Source of the DNA: Halobacteriaceae archaeon Tc-Br11_E2g27
GTDB lineage: Archaea > Halobacteriota > Halobacteria > Halobacteriales > Haloarculaceae
DNA length: 18,856 nt
Assembly: GCA_001564135.1 (NCBI GenBank)
Contig: LKNH01000015.1
Span: 1-18,856, forward strand
Direction: 5' to 3'
How positions within the stretch are numbered: the first letter of the stretch is position 1; the number at the start of each line of letters is the position of its first letter. This document shows, one piece after another, positions 7,392 to 15,275 of the stretch. Made by a program: the position numbers and the translations under genes. The notes under the pieces were generated by a model. It was not told the origin of the DNA. It did not search any database and saw nothing but the letters and a program-made list of their open reading frames with translations.

Positions 7392-8537
7392 ATGACGGAG
7401 TTCGATATCGTTCCGCCGGACGCGATACGTGCAGGTGACGCCACGGATGCGTATTTCAACCGGACGGTCGAAGCGCTCGAAGGCGCCGAGACAAATCCAC
7501 AGGTCGTTGCGGAACTCACCGCTTCGCAGTTCCCAAGCGGCGACTGGGAACTGTTCGCTGGCATCAAAGACGCCGCACACCTCCTTGCCGGGCACGATAT
7601 CGACGTGCTCGCGTTCAGAGAGGGACAGCTGTTCGACGGCGGGCCAGTGATGCGTATCGAAGGACCATATCTGGAGTTTTGCCGGCTCGAAACCTCATTA
7701 CTTGGCTTTCTCTCGCATGCAACTGGCATGGCAACAGCGGCGCTCGAAGCCCGCCGGGCAGCACCTGATTCCGAAGTGCTAAGTTTCGGCAGCCGACACG
7801 TCCATCCCTCGATTGCGGCGATGCTCGAACGAAGCGCGCTGATTGCCGGACTCGACGGATTTTCTCACGTTGCCGCCGGCGATGTCCTCGGCCGCGAGGC
7901 CGGTGGAACGATGCCCCATGCGCTGATTATCGCATTTGGGCGCAATCAACAGGAGCGAGCATGGCAAGCCTTCGACGATGCGGTCAGTGAGGACGTCCCC
8001 CGGATTGCCCTCTGTGACACCTACGACGACGAAATCGAGGAATCACTGCGGGCTGCCGAAACAATCGACGACCTTGACGGTGTCCGAATCGATACCACCA
8101 GTTCTCGGCGTGGCGATTACGCACATATTCTGAAGGAACTCCGCTGGAAGCTCGATGCTCGTGGGTATGATGACGTAGAAATTTTCGCAAGCGGCGGTGT
8201 AGGTCCGAGCCTTATGCGTGAGCTCCGGGATATCGTTGATGGATTCGGCGTCGGTGGCTACATCAGTGACGCCAGCACGACCGACTTCGCGCTCGATATC
8301 GTGGAGGTTGAGGGAGAACTGGTCGCAAAACGTGGAAAGCTGGATGGGACAAAGCAAGTCTATCGAACGCCCGACGGAAACCACGAGATTGCACTCGAAG
8401 ACGAAGCTGTCGATGGTGAACCGCTGCTCGTTCCGCTCATCGAATCTGGCGAACTCGTACGGGAGTTCGATATCGACGAGGCAGCCGAGCGAGCCGCTGC
8501 TGATGCCGACCACGTCGGATTTGCCGACGAAGAGTAG
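7392..8537 (+). CDS. pncB: Nicotinate phosphoribosyltransferase, archaeal type
   Basis: This enzyme converts nicotinate and phosphoribosyl pyrophosphate to nicotinate mononucleotide in NAD salvage. The 381-residue length fits the short archaeal/Thermoplasma type rather than the longer bacterial form. Visible motifs are SFGSRHVHP (131-139, with the likely catalytic histidine), the glycine loop GGTMPHALI (171-179), RIDTTSSRRGDY (232-243) and the phosphate-binding strand IFASGGVG (264-271). These belong to the NAPRTase/QPRTase superfamily. The C-terminal 80 residues are acidic. The ATG at 7392 follows a 133-bp gap with only a weak TATA candidate (CTTTTC near 7361). The gene converges on the GNAT gene, with 15 bp between their stop codons. 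Confidence 0.92.
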   Translation: MTEFDIVPPDAIRAGDATDAYFNRTVEALEGAETNPQVVAELTASQFPSGDWELFAGIKDAAHLLAGHDIDVLAFREGQLFDGGPVMRIEGPYLEFCRLETSLLGFLSHATGMATAALEARRAAPDSEVLSFGSRHVHPSIAAMLERSALIAGLDGFSHVAAGDVLGREAGGTMPHALIIAFGRNQQERAWQAFDDAVSEDVPRIALCDTYDDEIEESLRAAETIDDLDGVRIDTTSSRRGDYAHILKELRWKLDARGYDDVEIFASGGVGPSLMRELRDIVDGFGVGGYISDASTTDFALDIVEVEGELVAKRGKLDGTKQVYRTPDGNHEIALEDEAVDGEPLLVPLIESGELVREFDIDEAAERAAADADHVGFADEE

Positions 8538-8552
8538 TTACGACGGTTTGTT

Positions 8553-9086
8553 TCACTCTGGAACCGCAACGACTGCAGGTGGCTCGCTGTCTTCGTATCG
8601 GTCGACCAGCCGCTGCTGTTCTGGAGGGAGGTCGCGCTCCCCGAAGATGCCGAATCCCTCTTGATATCGCTCGGTGTCAGGAGTCGAATCCGGCTGATAG
8701 ACCAGTTCCAGTTCGGCAATTCCTCGCTGCTCGCCAGTCCAGATAAATCCGGCCCGGTAGGCCGCTTCGTAGGCGATTGGATTGTTGACTGCAATCGTTA
8801 CCGACTCGTATCGGTCCGAAAGTTCGTCACCGGCAAATCGAAGCAATGTCGGGCCGATTCCCTCACCCCGACGTGACTCGCTGACGGTGACGTATCTGAG
8901 TACGGCAGTTGTCGGCTCATCGTGATTCTGGTTGAACGCGATTGCACCGAGAATTTTGTCACTATCCGCTCTCGCGACGATTTTTCCCGTATTGGACATG
9001 ACAAACTTCCCCGCGTAGGCAAACTCCTCGTGGTGGAGTCTGAGCGTCGGGCCCTCCTCAAGACCACCGAGGAAAGCGAATTCCAT
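8553..9086 (-). CDS. GNAT family N-acetyltransferase
   Basis: This is a 177-residue acetyl-CoA-dependent acyltransferase. The acetyl-CoA binding motif A is clear as RRGEGIGPTLL (72-82), preceded by the typical strand VLRYVTVSESR. The C-terminal GNAT signature is NNPIAYEAAYRAGF (101-114). The residues after about 125 are more variable and acidic. The substrate cannot be predicted. Its ATG (9086-9084) directly abuts the TAA of the upstream membrane-protein gene (9089-9087), so the two are almost certainly co-transcribed and may be translationally coupled. Confidence 0.9.
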   Translation of the reverse strand: MEFAFLGGLEEGPTLRLHHEEFAYAGKFVMSNTGKIVARADSDKILGAIAFNQNHDEPTTAVLRYVTVSESRRGEGIGPTLLRFAGDELSDRYESVTIAVNNPIAYEAAYRAGFIWTGEQRGIAELELVYQPDSTPDTERYQEGFGIFGERDLPPEQQRLVDRYEDSEPPAVVAVPE

Positions 9087-9746
9087 TTACGCACTCACCC
9101 GCCGGCGGCGTTGTAGTTTGCTGAGTCCGATACAGGCCCACGAGAGAAGGAGGAAAAACAGTCCCAGAACGAGCATGAAAACAAAGACAGTTAGATAGCC
9201 GATTTCGGTCACGTCAAGGAACGGATAGGGATAATGGTTGATGAACTCACCGCGAATGAGGACGTAAACAGCGTATCCCAGTGGATAGGAAATCCAGACA
9301 AAGGCATCCTGCCACTGAAGGGGCCCTTTCGGCGTTACAATCCACCAGTAGAGGACATAGAGTGTCGGAACGATATAATGCACCAGCAGGTCACTCACAA
9401 GCGCAACACCGAGGGGGTCCCACGCCTGGCGGAGCAACAGTTCGTAGACGATAGCGACAAGCGCGATACTCGCTGCCAGTCCAGTCACGACGCCGGGTCG
9501 ACGGAAAAATCGACCGGCTTGTGAATTCGGTGCAAACAGTGGAATAGTCAGCGAAAGCGCAACTGCGAGGTTCGTCGTGATTGTGAAAAAGCCAAGCGAA
9601 ATGACGACCGCCCAGAGGGCATCACTCAGTCCTGTCCCTGCGGATGCGACACCACCCCCAACCGAGAGTCCAATCCCCAGCCACGCAAGAATCCCCAGTC
9701 CGGCCGCCCCAACACGGGCCTGGCCGGTCAGTTCGATTCGTTCCAT
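9087..9746 (-). CDS. Pr6Pr-like integral membrane protein
   Basis: This is a 219-residue protein with six predicted membrane spans. A conserved-looking stretch near the C terminus (ISYPLGYAVYVLIRG followed by YPYPFLDV) matches what I recall of the Pr6Pr family, related to FAR-17a/AIG1-like membrane proteins; some relatives of that superfamily are lipid hydrolases. The histidine in the segment DLLVHYIVPTLYVLYWW could be functional, but no activity is established here. The frame extends upstream to a GTG at 9797, which would give 236 aa. I prefer the ATG at 9746 because the upstream codons look less like coding sequence and the shorter form puts the first span near the N terminus. It is followed immediately by the GNAT gene. 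Confidence 0.8.
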   Translation of the reverse strand: MERIELTGQARVGAAGLGILAWLGIGLSVGGGVASAGTGLSDALWAVVISLGFFTITTNLAVALSLTIPLFAPNSQAGRFFRRPGVVTGLAASIALVAIVYELLLRQAWDPLGVALVSDLLVHYIVPTLYVLYWWIVTPKGPLQWQDAFVWISYPLGYAVYVLIRGEFINHYPYPFLDVTEIGYLTVFVFMLVLGLFFLLLSWACIGLSKLQRRRRVSA

Positions 9747-9849
9747 CACGTCTTTTGATGTCCACTCGAACAGTCTTTGTTGCTTCGTTTCCAGCACGGA
9801 CGAAAGCGATAGCTATCAGTTCGGACTGAACAAGCAAACAGAAAAACGG

Positions 9850-10044
9850 TTATCGGAGTTCGTCGACAGCGACCGCACTGCTTGACTGAATCCACGCCTG
9901 GTGATTTCGTCGGTCATAGACCACGAACGCGTCGTCACCAAGGTCCAGGTCCGCATAGCGGTCAGTCGTTGCTGGAACATCAACGTTACCGACGAGGTCA
10001 GTAGCCTCATCCTCTCTCATTGCGCCGGGGGTATCTTCTGACAC
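9850..10044 (-). CDS. Small acidic haloarchaeal protein (possibly DUF7331-like)
   Basis: This is a 64-residue acidic protein ending in FVVYDRRNHQAWIQSSSAV, a pattern I associate with small haloarchaeal proteins of unknown function (tentatively DUF7331). The start is set at the GTG at 10044 because CCTTTAATAC on this strand (10077-10068) lies about 29 bp upstream, fitting a leaderless transcript. The frame reaches further to a GTG at 10062, and an ATG lies at 10020. It is upstream of, and co-directional with, the Pr6Pr-like gene, with about 100 bp between them. The function is unknown. Confidence 0.7.
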   Translation of the reverse strand: MSEDTPGAMREDEATDLVGNVDVPATTDRYADLDLGDDAFVVYDRRNHQAWIQSSSAVAVDELR

Positions 10045-10067
10045 TGTGGTAACTACTAACACACGAG

Positions 10068-10077
10068 AGTATTAAAG
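10068..10077 (-). promoter_or_regulatory. TATA element of the small acidic protein gene
   Basis: On the minus strand this reads CCTTTAATAC, centred about 29 bp upstream of the GTG at 10044. It decides the start choice for that gene. Confidence 0.5.
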
Positions 10078-10163
10078 GGCTGCTGTGTCAGCATCAATCG
10101 TGATAATTCGAAAAAGAGTCCGCTGACCCAGCCGCTAAGGGACTTGCTGACGAACAGGTACGT

Positions 10164-11156
10164 ATGACGGAATATACCTACCTCACAAGCGAGGAGCTAG
10201 CTGGACTTGCATCACCAGAAGACTACGTCGCTGCCGTCCGCGACGGGTATCGCCAGCGTGGCGAGGGCGCACCGACGGAGCCACGAACCAAACTCGGCAA
10301 CGCAGACCCACCTGGCTTTCTGACCAGCTATATCGCCATTTTACCCGATTCCGGGACGATGGGTGGATATACGTATAGTGCGGGTTTTGGGAGTCAGGAT
10401 GCTCACTTTGCACTCCCCTTGTTCGACGCCCAGAGCGGAGAACCGCTTGCAATGCTCGACGGGGCAGGGATGAACCCCTACAAGACCGGGGCAACTGGGG
10501 CGGTTGCGGTTGATGAGCTCGCTCGCAGTGATGCCACTCATGTTGGGGTTATCGGGAGTGGAACGCAAGCCCGCGGGCAACTGCGAGCAACGGCCACTGT
10601 TCGTGACCTTGAGACCGTTGCCGTCTTTTCCCCAACGCCCGAGTCCCGGAAATCGTTTGCAGATCAGATGGATGACGAACTCGATGCGACAGTGCAGGCC
10701 GTTGATTCGAGTGGGGCAGCCGTGGAAGATGCCGATATCGTGATTACTGCGACGACGGCCAGCGAGCCCGTCTTTGACGGGGAGTTGCTCGAACCCGGGA
10801 CCCACGTTACGGCGATGGGACAGTATCATCCGACCAAGCGAGAAATTGACGCGACGACAGTCGCCCGCTCAACCTACGTCCCGGACCTTCGTGCCCGTAT
10901 TGACCAGGATGCAGGAGCCTATCGTCATGCACTCGAAGTGGGGGCAATCGACGAGGGCCACGTTCACGCTGAACTCGGGGATGTTGTGGCCGGGACAGCG
11001 CCGGGCCGGACGAGCAAGAGCGAAATTACCCTCTTTGACAGCGGCGGAACGGCTATCGAGACAGTTGCTGCCGCGACAATGCTGTACAAGCGGGCTACAG
11101 AGAAGGGGTACGGGCAGTCCCTACCAGCGACGCCCGCGAGCGAAGCCTGGGACTGA
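10164..11156 (+). CDS. Ornithine cyclodeaminase/alanine dehydrogenase (mu-crystallin) family protein
   Basis: This is a 330-residue NAD(P)-dependent family member. The Rossmann motif is VGVIGSGTQARGQ and the closing signature is LFDSGGTAIETVAAATMLYKRA. The substrate-site motifs differ from classical members. The region that usually reads G-x-K has GGYTYSAG. The usual R-T-G-A is Y-K-T-G-A. The usual G-A/N-D-x-P-G-K segment reads GQYHPTKREID. In Pseudomonas putida ornithine cyclodeaminase, as I recall, the ligand residues are Arg45, Lys69, Arg112 and Asp228, and three of these four appear changed here. It is therefore unsafe to call it ornithine cyclodeaminase or alanine dehydrogenase; another imine or amino acid substrate is possible. 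The MDR gene follows in the same direction after 95 bp. Confidence 0.85.
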   Translation: MTEYTYLTSEELAGLASPEDYVAAVRDGYRQRGEGAPTEPRTKLGNADPPGFLTSYIAILPDSGTMGGYTYSAGFGSQDAHFALPLFDAQSGEPLAMLDGAGMNPYKTGATGAVAVDELARSDATHVGVIGSGTQARGQLRATATVRDLETVAVFSPTPESRKSFADQMDDELDATVQAVDSSGAAVEDADIVITATTASEPVFDGELLEPGTHVTAMGQYHPTKREIDATTVARSTYVPDLRARIDQDAGAYRHALEVGAIDEGHVHAELGDVVAGTAPGRTSKSEITLFDSGGTAIETVAAATMLYKRATEKGYGQSLPATPASEAWD

Positions 11157-11218
11157 TAAAGTGTATGGTGCGATAGCAAATAGGTCTCCAGCCGCGAGAG
11201 TCGTACACAGACACCAAC

Positions 11219-11226
11219 AAATCTAT
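11219..11226 (+). promoter_or_regulatory. Possible TATA element of the MDR oxidoreductase gene
   Basis: AAATCTAT lies 26-33 bp upstream of the ATG at 11252. It is a modest match, but at the expected distance for a leaderless start. Confidence 0.35.
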
Positions 11227-11251
11227 GCGGCTCAGAGCCACACTAGCGGGT

Positions 11252-12298
11252 ATGAAGGCTGTTCAGTTCAGCGAGCACGGCGACCGCAGCGTTATCGAGT
11301 ACGGTGACTTTCCTGACCCGGAGGCTGGCGAAGGGGAGGTACTGGTCGAAATCAAAGCCGCCGCGCTGAACCACCTCGACGTCTGGACGCGTCGTGGCCT
11401 CCCAGGACTGGACCTTGAGATGCCACATATCCCCGGGAGCGATGGGGCAGGCGTTGTTGTCGAGACCGGCCCCGGAACGAGTCGGTTTTCCGAAGGTGAC
11501 CGCGTGGCTGTCCTCGCCGGCAAAGGCGGTGACCATTACGAGTTTGCAAACGACGGCGACCCAACGCTTTCGCCACACTACCATCTCATCGGCGAACATA
11601 TCCGCGGCGTCCACTCGGAGTACGCAGCACTCCCCGAAAAGAACCTGACACCCGTTCCGGAGCACGTCGACTGGGAAACCGCAGCCGCCGCCCCGCTTGT
11701 TTTCCAGACTGCCTGGCGGATGCTCATCTCGCGAGGCGAACTCACTCCCGGCGAAGACGTGCTAGTTCTTGGCGCAAGCGGCGGCGTTGGCCATGCTGCC
11801 GTCCAGATTGCTGACCATGCGGGTGCAACTGTCTATGCAACCGCAAGCAGTGAAGAGAAACTTGGGTACGCAAAAGAGGTCGGTGCCGACCACGTCATCA
11901 ACTACGAGGAGGAGAACTTCGCCAGCGCGATTCGCGAACTCACCGATGGCCGCGGCGTGGATATGGTCGTCGACCATATCGGCGCACAGACCTGGCAAGA
12001 TTCACTCAAGAGCCTCACCAAAGGCGGCAGGCTCGTGACCTGTGGCGCAACGACCGGACCAAACCCGGAAACAGATATCAACCGCATCTTCTGGAACCAA
12101 CTGGAGATTATCGGCTCGACGATGGCCACCCCGAGCGAGGCAACAGAAGTGCTTGAACTCGTCTGGGAGGGTGCGTTCGAGCCACGGATTCGTGACGTTC
12201 TCCCAATGAGCGAAACTGAACGCGCTCACGAAATGCTCGAAGAGCGAGAGGGGTTCGGGAAGGTTGTCGTCATCCCTGACAGTATCTATGACGCCTGA
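11252..12298 (+). CDS. Zinc-free MDR family oxidoreductase (quinone oxidoreductase-like)
   Basis: This is a 348-residue medium-chain dehydrogenase/reductase with a GroES-like N-terminal domain and a Rossmann domain (GASGGVG, 174-180). Such proteins are usually annotated as zinc-binding alcohol dehydrogenases. Here the catalytic zinc ligands are absent: the position of the horse ADH Cys46 reads Asn in AALNHLDVW (about residue 40), and the usual GHE is GSD (62-64). The structural-zinc lobe is present in length (about 90-119) but has no cysteines. The protein is therefore probably an NADPH-dependent quinone oxidoreductase or enoyl reductase-type enzyme; the substrate is unknown. The frame opens at 11225, but MKAVQFSEHG from the ATG at 11252 is the typical family N terminus and has a TATA candidate. 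The next gene overlaps its end by 11 bp. Confidence 0.9.
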   Translation: MKAVQFSEHGDRSVIEYGDFPDPEAGEGEVLVEIKAAALNHLDVWTRRGLPGLDLEMPHIPGSDGAGVVVETGPGTSRFSEGDRVAVLAGKGGDHYEFANDGDPTLSPHYHLIGEHIRGVHSEYAALPEKNLTPVPEHVDWETAAAAPLVFQTAWRMLISRGELTPGEDVLVLGASGGVGHAAVQIADHAGATVYATASSEEKLGYAKEVGADHVINYEEENFASAIRELTDGRGVDMVVDHIGAQTWQDSLKSLTKGGRLVTCGATTGPNPETDINRIFWNQLEIIGSTMATPSEATEVLELVWEGAFEPRIRDVLPMSETERAHEMLEEREGFGKVVVIPDSIYDA

Positions 12299-12710
12299 GC
12301 CCGAAAAGACCGTATCGAAGACGCCCGAGACGGACAGGAAGACAACTGAAGCAAGTCAGTCGACAGCCGAAGCAAGCCAGGCCACCCAAACGGAACAGCC
12401 AGTGGACCCAACGCTCACACCTGGTGACGAGGACACCCTCCCGGGCGGGAGCGTCCAGACGGGACAGCCGGAGACAATGGAAAGCAGAGAAGCGCTTGAC
12501 TGGCGTGGCTGGCTGCTGGTCGGCGTTGTCTTCCTCTCGTTTGTCGTTATCCCGCTGATTGTCCTCTACATTCCCGAGGCACACTGGTTTATCGGCGCAC
12601 TGGGCTTCTCCCAGCGACAGGCGTATATCGTCTTCCCAATGTTGCCGGCGATACTGCTCGGCCTGACAGCGGTCTGGGCGGCCGTGCGCTCGCAATCGCC
12701 GAGTTCGTAA
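12288..12710 (+). CDS. Small membrane protein with disordered acidic N terminus
   Basis: This is a 140-residue protein. The first 65 residues are rich in Thr, Glu, Gln, Ser and Pro and are probably disordered. Two hydrophobic spans follow: WLLVGVVFLSFVVIPLIVLY and, after a short loop, a second ending LLGLTAVWAAV. The ATG at 12288 lies inside the last codons of the MDR gene (its stop is 12296-12298), so the two are probably co-transcribed and coupled. The frame opens earlier, at 12264, but the ATG is the natural start. I do not recognise the family, and the function is unknown. Confidence 0.72.
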   Translation: MTPEPEKTVSKTPETDRKTTEASQSTAEASQATQTEQPVDPTLTPGDEDTLPGGSVQTGQPETMESREALDWRGWLLVGVVFLSFVVIPLIVLYIPEAHWFIGALGFSQRQAYIVFPMLPAILLGLTAVWAAVRSQSPSS

Positions 12711-12726
12711 CAGGCAGAAACCTACG

Positions 12727-12735
12727 CTTTTGTAT
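12727..12735 (+). promoter_or_regulatory. TATA element of the histidine kinase gene
   Basis: CTTTTGTAT lies 25-33 bp upstream of the GTG at 12760. It indicates independent, leaderless transcription of the kinase gene. Confidence 0.5.
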
Positions 12736-12759
12736 CTGCCTGTGTAACTGCGAACCGTC

Positions 12760-14520
12760 GTGAACGGGCTAGCGAACGGCGGGACAGTTGGGATGGTTGA
12801 GTCCTCGGTGATTCCAACGGTGTATCTGCCGCTGGTCTTTTTGACTGTCGGAGTTGGACTAGCTGTCGCTGCGGTCGCCGTTCGCTATCGGTCGTACAAC
12901 GGTGCGCTTTGTCTGGCGCTGTTTGCGGGTGTTGCCAGTGGACTAACCCTAACCCAAGCGTTCATCCTGGCACGGACATCGCCCGCTGAAATGGAGCTGT
13001 TGACACGGGTTGGACTGTCGATTGCTGCTGTATTACCAGCAACGTGGCTTCTACTCGTCTTGGGACAGACAGGAGCCGGTCGCTGGACGCAGTTTCCGTG
13101 GCTCGCTCTGCTCTTTGTCGAACCGGCCACCTTCGCCGGAGTCATCTGGATCGTACCCGAGTTACAGGTGCTGGTAGCAACCCAACCCGTCTCTTTTGGC
13201 CCGTCTTCCGTCCTTGCGGTCGAGTTCGGCCTCGTATACTGGGCACATCAGCTGATTGGGGCACTGTATATCCTCGCCGGAGGGCTGATACTCGCCCAGT
13301 TGCTCGTTCGCAAACAGACAAGCGAGCGACGGCGGGCAACGGCACTGCTCGGCGCGGGTGCCGCGGTACTGATGGCTAACGCATCGTTTAGCTTTGGTCT
13401 CTTTCCGGCAGGGTTGGACCCAACCGGCGTCGTCGGCGTGTTTGTGAGTGCGGTACTGCTAGTTGTGTTGTTTGCAAACCAGCTCCGCGCTATTGCCCCC
13501 GCTGCTCGGGTGGTTGGTCGAGAGACCGTGCTTGACGAACTCGACGATGCCATTGTGATGCTTGATGAGAGCAACCGGGTACTCGATACGAACCCAGCGG
13601 GCAAGCGCCTTCTCGAAAACGCTGGCGATGGGCTTCTGGGCCGGCCAATTGAGTCCGTTCGCCCGGAGATTGCAACAGCCATTGAAGACGGTAAAGAGCA
13701 ACAGGAGATTATCCTGCAAGAAGACGGAACAAAACGCTACTACGACCTTCGTGTGACTGAGCTCTCTAACGACTTTGGGACGCTTTCGGGAACCGTCATC
13801 AGCCTCAGAGATATCTCTGCAATGAGACGGCAACGCCAGCGTCTCGATGTACTCAACCGCCTGCTCAGACACAACATCCGCAACGAGATGAACGTCGTTG
13901 GCGGAAAAATCGAATTAGCTGAGTTGGAGACTGAAAACAGCACTGTTACCCAGCATCTTTCGGAAGCGAAAGCCGCGGTCGATACCGTCGTCGACCGGTC
14001 GAACAAAGTTGGTCGGCTCTCTCGGATGCTCGATACGGAGCAACCGGACGTCATTGACATCGGTCAGGAGTTACACGCACAACACGACGCGGGCGGCTTC
14101 GACGAGAATGGTGCGGACATTCGATTTAGTCTCCCGGAATCGCTTCACGTTCAAGGTGGTACACCGCTGCTCGCTGCCTTCGAGGAACTGGTCTCTAATG
14201 CAGTGGTGCATAACGATTCTCCCTCTCCAACAGTGACCGTTACCTTCGAACAAAACGATTCGGATGAGGACCAGGCAGTCATTGCTGTTCGAGATAACGG
14301 CCCCGGCATCGATGCACAGGAATGGCAAACAATTGTTGACGGTGAGGAGACACCGCTTCGTCACTCAAGCGGCGTCGGGCTTTGGCTCGTCAACTGGGTT
14401 GTCGACCGGGCGGGCGGGTCCCTCTCGTTCGAAACAGGTGACGGAACGGCTGATGGAAAAAAGCAAGGGTCAACCGTTCGGCTGTCGCTCCCGCGCGCTG
14501 AGCCACCGGAGACGGCCTGA
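12760..14520 (+). CDS. Sensor histidine kinase, 7TM-PAS-HisKA-HATPase
   Basis: This is a 586-residue membrane sensor kinase. Residues 1 to about 240 contain roughly seven hydrophobic spans, matching the N-terminal 7TM sensor module common in haloarchaeal kinases. A PAS domain follows (about 255-355, with LDDAIVMLDESNRVLDTNPAG). The phospho-acceptor box is LNRLLRHNIRNEMNVV with His371. The ATPase domain has an N box (EELVSNAVVHND, about 477), a G1 box (DNGPGID, about 512) and a G2 box (GVGLWLVN, about 539). All catalytic motifs appear intact. No receiver domain is fused and no response regulator gene is adjacent in the window, so it is an orphan kinase here; its partner and signal are unknown. 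The GTG start at 12760 is supported by a TATA element; another possible start lies 10 codons downstream. Confidence 0.92.
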   Translation: MNGLANGGTVGMVESSVIPTVYLPLVFLTVGVGLAVAAVAVRYRSYNGALCLALFAGVASGLTLTQAFILARTSPAEMELLTRVGLSIAAVLPATWLLLVLGQTGAGRWTQFPWLALLFVEPATFAGVIWIVPELQVLVATQPVSFGPSSVLAVEFGLVYWAHQLIGALYILAGGLILAQLLVRKQTSERRRATALLGAGAAVLMANASFSFGLFPAGLDPTGVVGVFVSAVLLVVLFANQLRAIAPAARVVGRETVLDELDDAIVMLDESNRVLDTNPAGKRLLENAGDGLLGRPIESVRPEIATAIEDGKEQQEIILQEDGTKRYYDLRVTELSNDFGTLSGTVISLRDISAMRRQRQRLDVLNRLLRHNIRNEMNVVGGKIELAELETENSTVTQHLSEAKAAVDTVVDRSNKVGRLSRMLDTEQPDVIDIGQELHAQHDAGGFDENGADIRFSLPESLHVQGGTPLLAAFEELVSNAVVHNDSPSPTVTVTFEQNDSDEDQAVIAVRDNGPGIDAQEWQTIVDGEETPLRHSSGVGLWLVNWVVDRAGGSLSFETGDGTADGKKQGSTVRLSLPRAEPPETA

Positions 14521-14567
14521 CTACAGACTGATACTGGAAACATCCTGAGTACAGACTGATACCGGAA
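14518..14567. repeat. 28-bp tandem duplication at the kinase stop codon
   Basis: The 22 bases from 14518 (the kinase TGA) and the 22 bases from 14546 match at 20 positions, both sharing TACAGACTGATAC. The period is 28 bp, and the remaining bases of each unit have diverged. This looks like a local tandem duplication that copied the kinase stop codon into the intergenic space. Confidence 0.65.
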
Positions 14568-14574
14568 CAGTCTG
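14552..14574. terminator. Hairpin between convergent genes
   Basis: CAGACTG (14552-14558) and CAGTCTG (14568-14574) are perfect inverted repeats around a 9-base loop, in the 74-bp space between the kinase stop and the IDI stop. They could form a transcript hairpin in either direction. No U-run follows, so a terminator role is only possible, not shown. Confidence 0.3.
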
Positions 14575-14594
14575 ATTGCAGTACTGGGTGTACG

Positions 14595-15155
14595 TTACTG
14601 CTCGAAATCGCGGCGCATCGCAATCTCAAACCACGGACACAGCCGAAGCTGGCGGTACCAGCGTGGGTTCTCATAGAGACGGTCGTAGGGTGCCCAGAGA
14701 ACGCCACCAACTTCTTCGGGGTCAGGGTCAAGACTGGTATCAGTCAACGTTGCCTGAAGGACGGCACAGACTTCGTGTTCGACACCGATATCGTGATAAT
14801 AGCGTTTGTACTCGAAACGGTCAGTGACGGTGAGTTCGTCGTACTGGTCCGGCGTAATGCCGAGTTCCTCATCAAGCCGTTTCCGTGCGGCTTCAACCTG
14901 TGTCTCGCCGTCGACAGGGTGTGACGCGACGGTGCCGTCCCAGTACGTATCCCAGAGACGTTTGTCGGGACTCCGCTGGGCGAGCAGAATCTGTCCGTCT
15001 TCGTCGAACAGCAACGTTGTGAAAGCCCGGTGTCGGATACCATCGCCGGTGTGGGCATCAAGTCGGTTGACCAGCCCTTCCTTGGTGTCGTCTGCATCGA
15101 CGGCAATGACATCCTGATGTGCGTTCTCGTGTTCGAGTTCCAACTCGTCACTCAT
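14595..15155 (-). CDS. idi: Isopentenyl-diphosphate delta-isomerase type I homologue (Nudix)
   Basis: Type I IDI interconverts isopentenyl and dimethylallyl diphosphate for archaeal isoprenoid lipids. This 186-residue protein has the IDI-specific Nudix layout: LDAHTGDGIRHRAF near the N terminus, WDTYWDGTVASHP (68-80), the Nudix box GETQVEAARKRLDEELG (83-99), VEHEVCAVL (125-133) and a C-terminal LCPWFEIAMRRD. Glu126 and Glu128 correspond to the metal/catalytic E. coli Glu114 and Glu116, and His79 to His69. The catalytic E. coli Cys67 position, however, reads Ala77 (TVASHP against SVCGHP). The enzyme may use a different general acid, or act on another substrate. The ATG at 15155 is the natural start. 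It is convergent with the histidine kinase and divergent from uvrC. Confidence 0.85.
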   Translation of the reverse strand: MSDELELEHENAHQDVIAVDADDTKEGLVNRLDAHTGDGIRHRAFTTLLFDEDGQILLAQRSPDKRLWDTYWDGTVASHPVDGETQVEAARKRLDEELGITPDQYDELTVTDRFEYKRYYHDIGVEHEVCAVLQATLTDTSLDPDPEEVGGVLWAPYDRLYENPRWYRQLRLCPWFEIAMRRDFEQ

Positions 15156-15275
15156 TGAGCGTACTAACGGCGAGGTTCCTCATACTGTCTTCGTTTTCCC
15201 TACCAGTGATACTGCCGGACGTAACTTCGGTTCCATACTCGCCACCCGGGGTGACGAGATTGCTCAATAGCTTCC

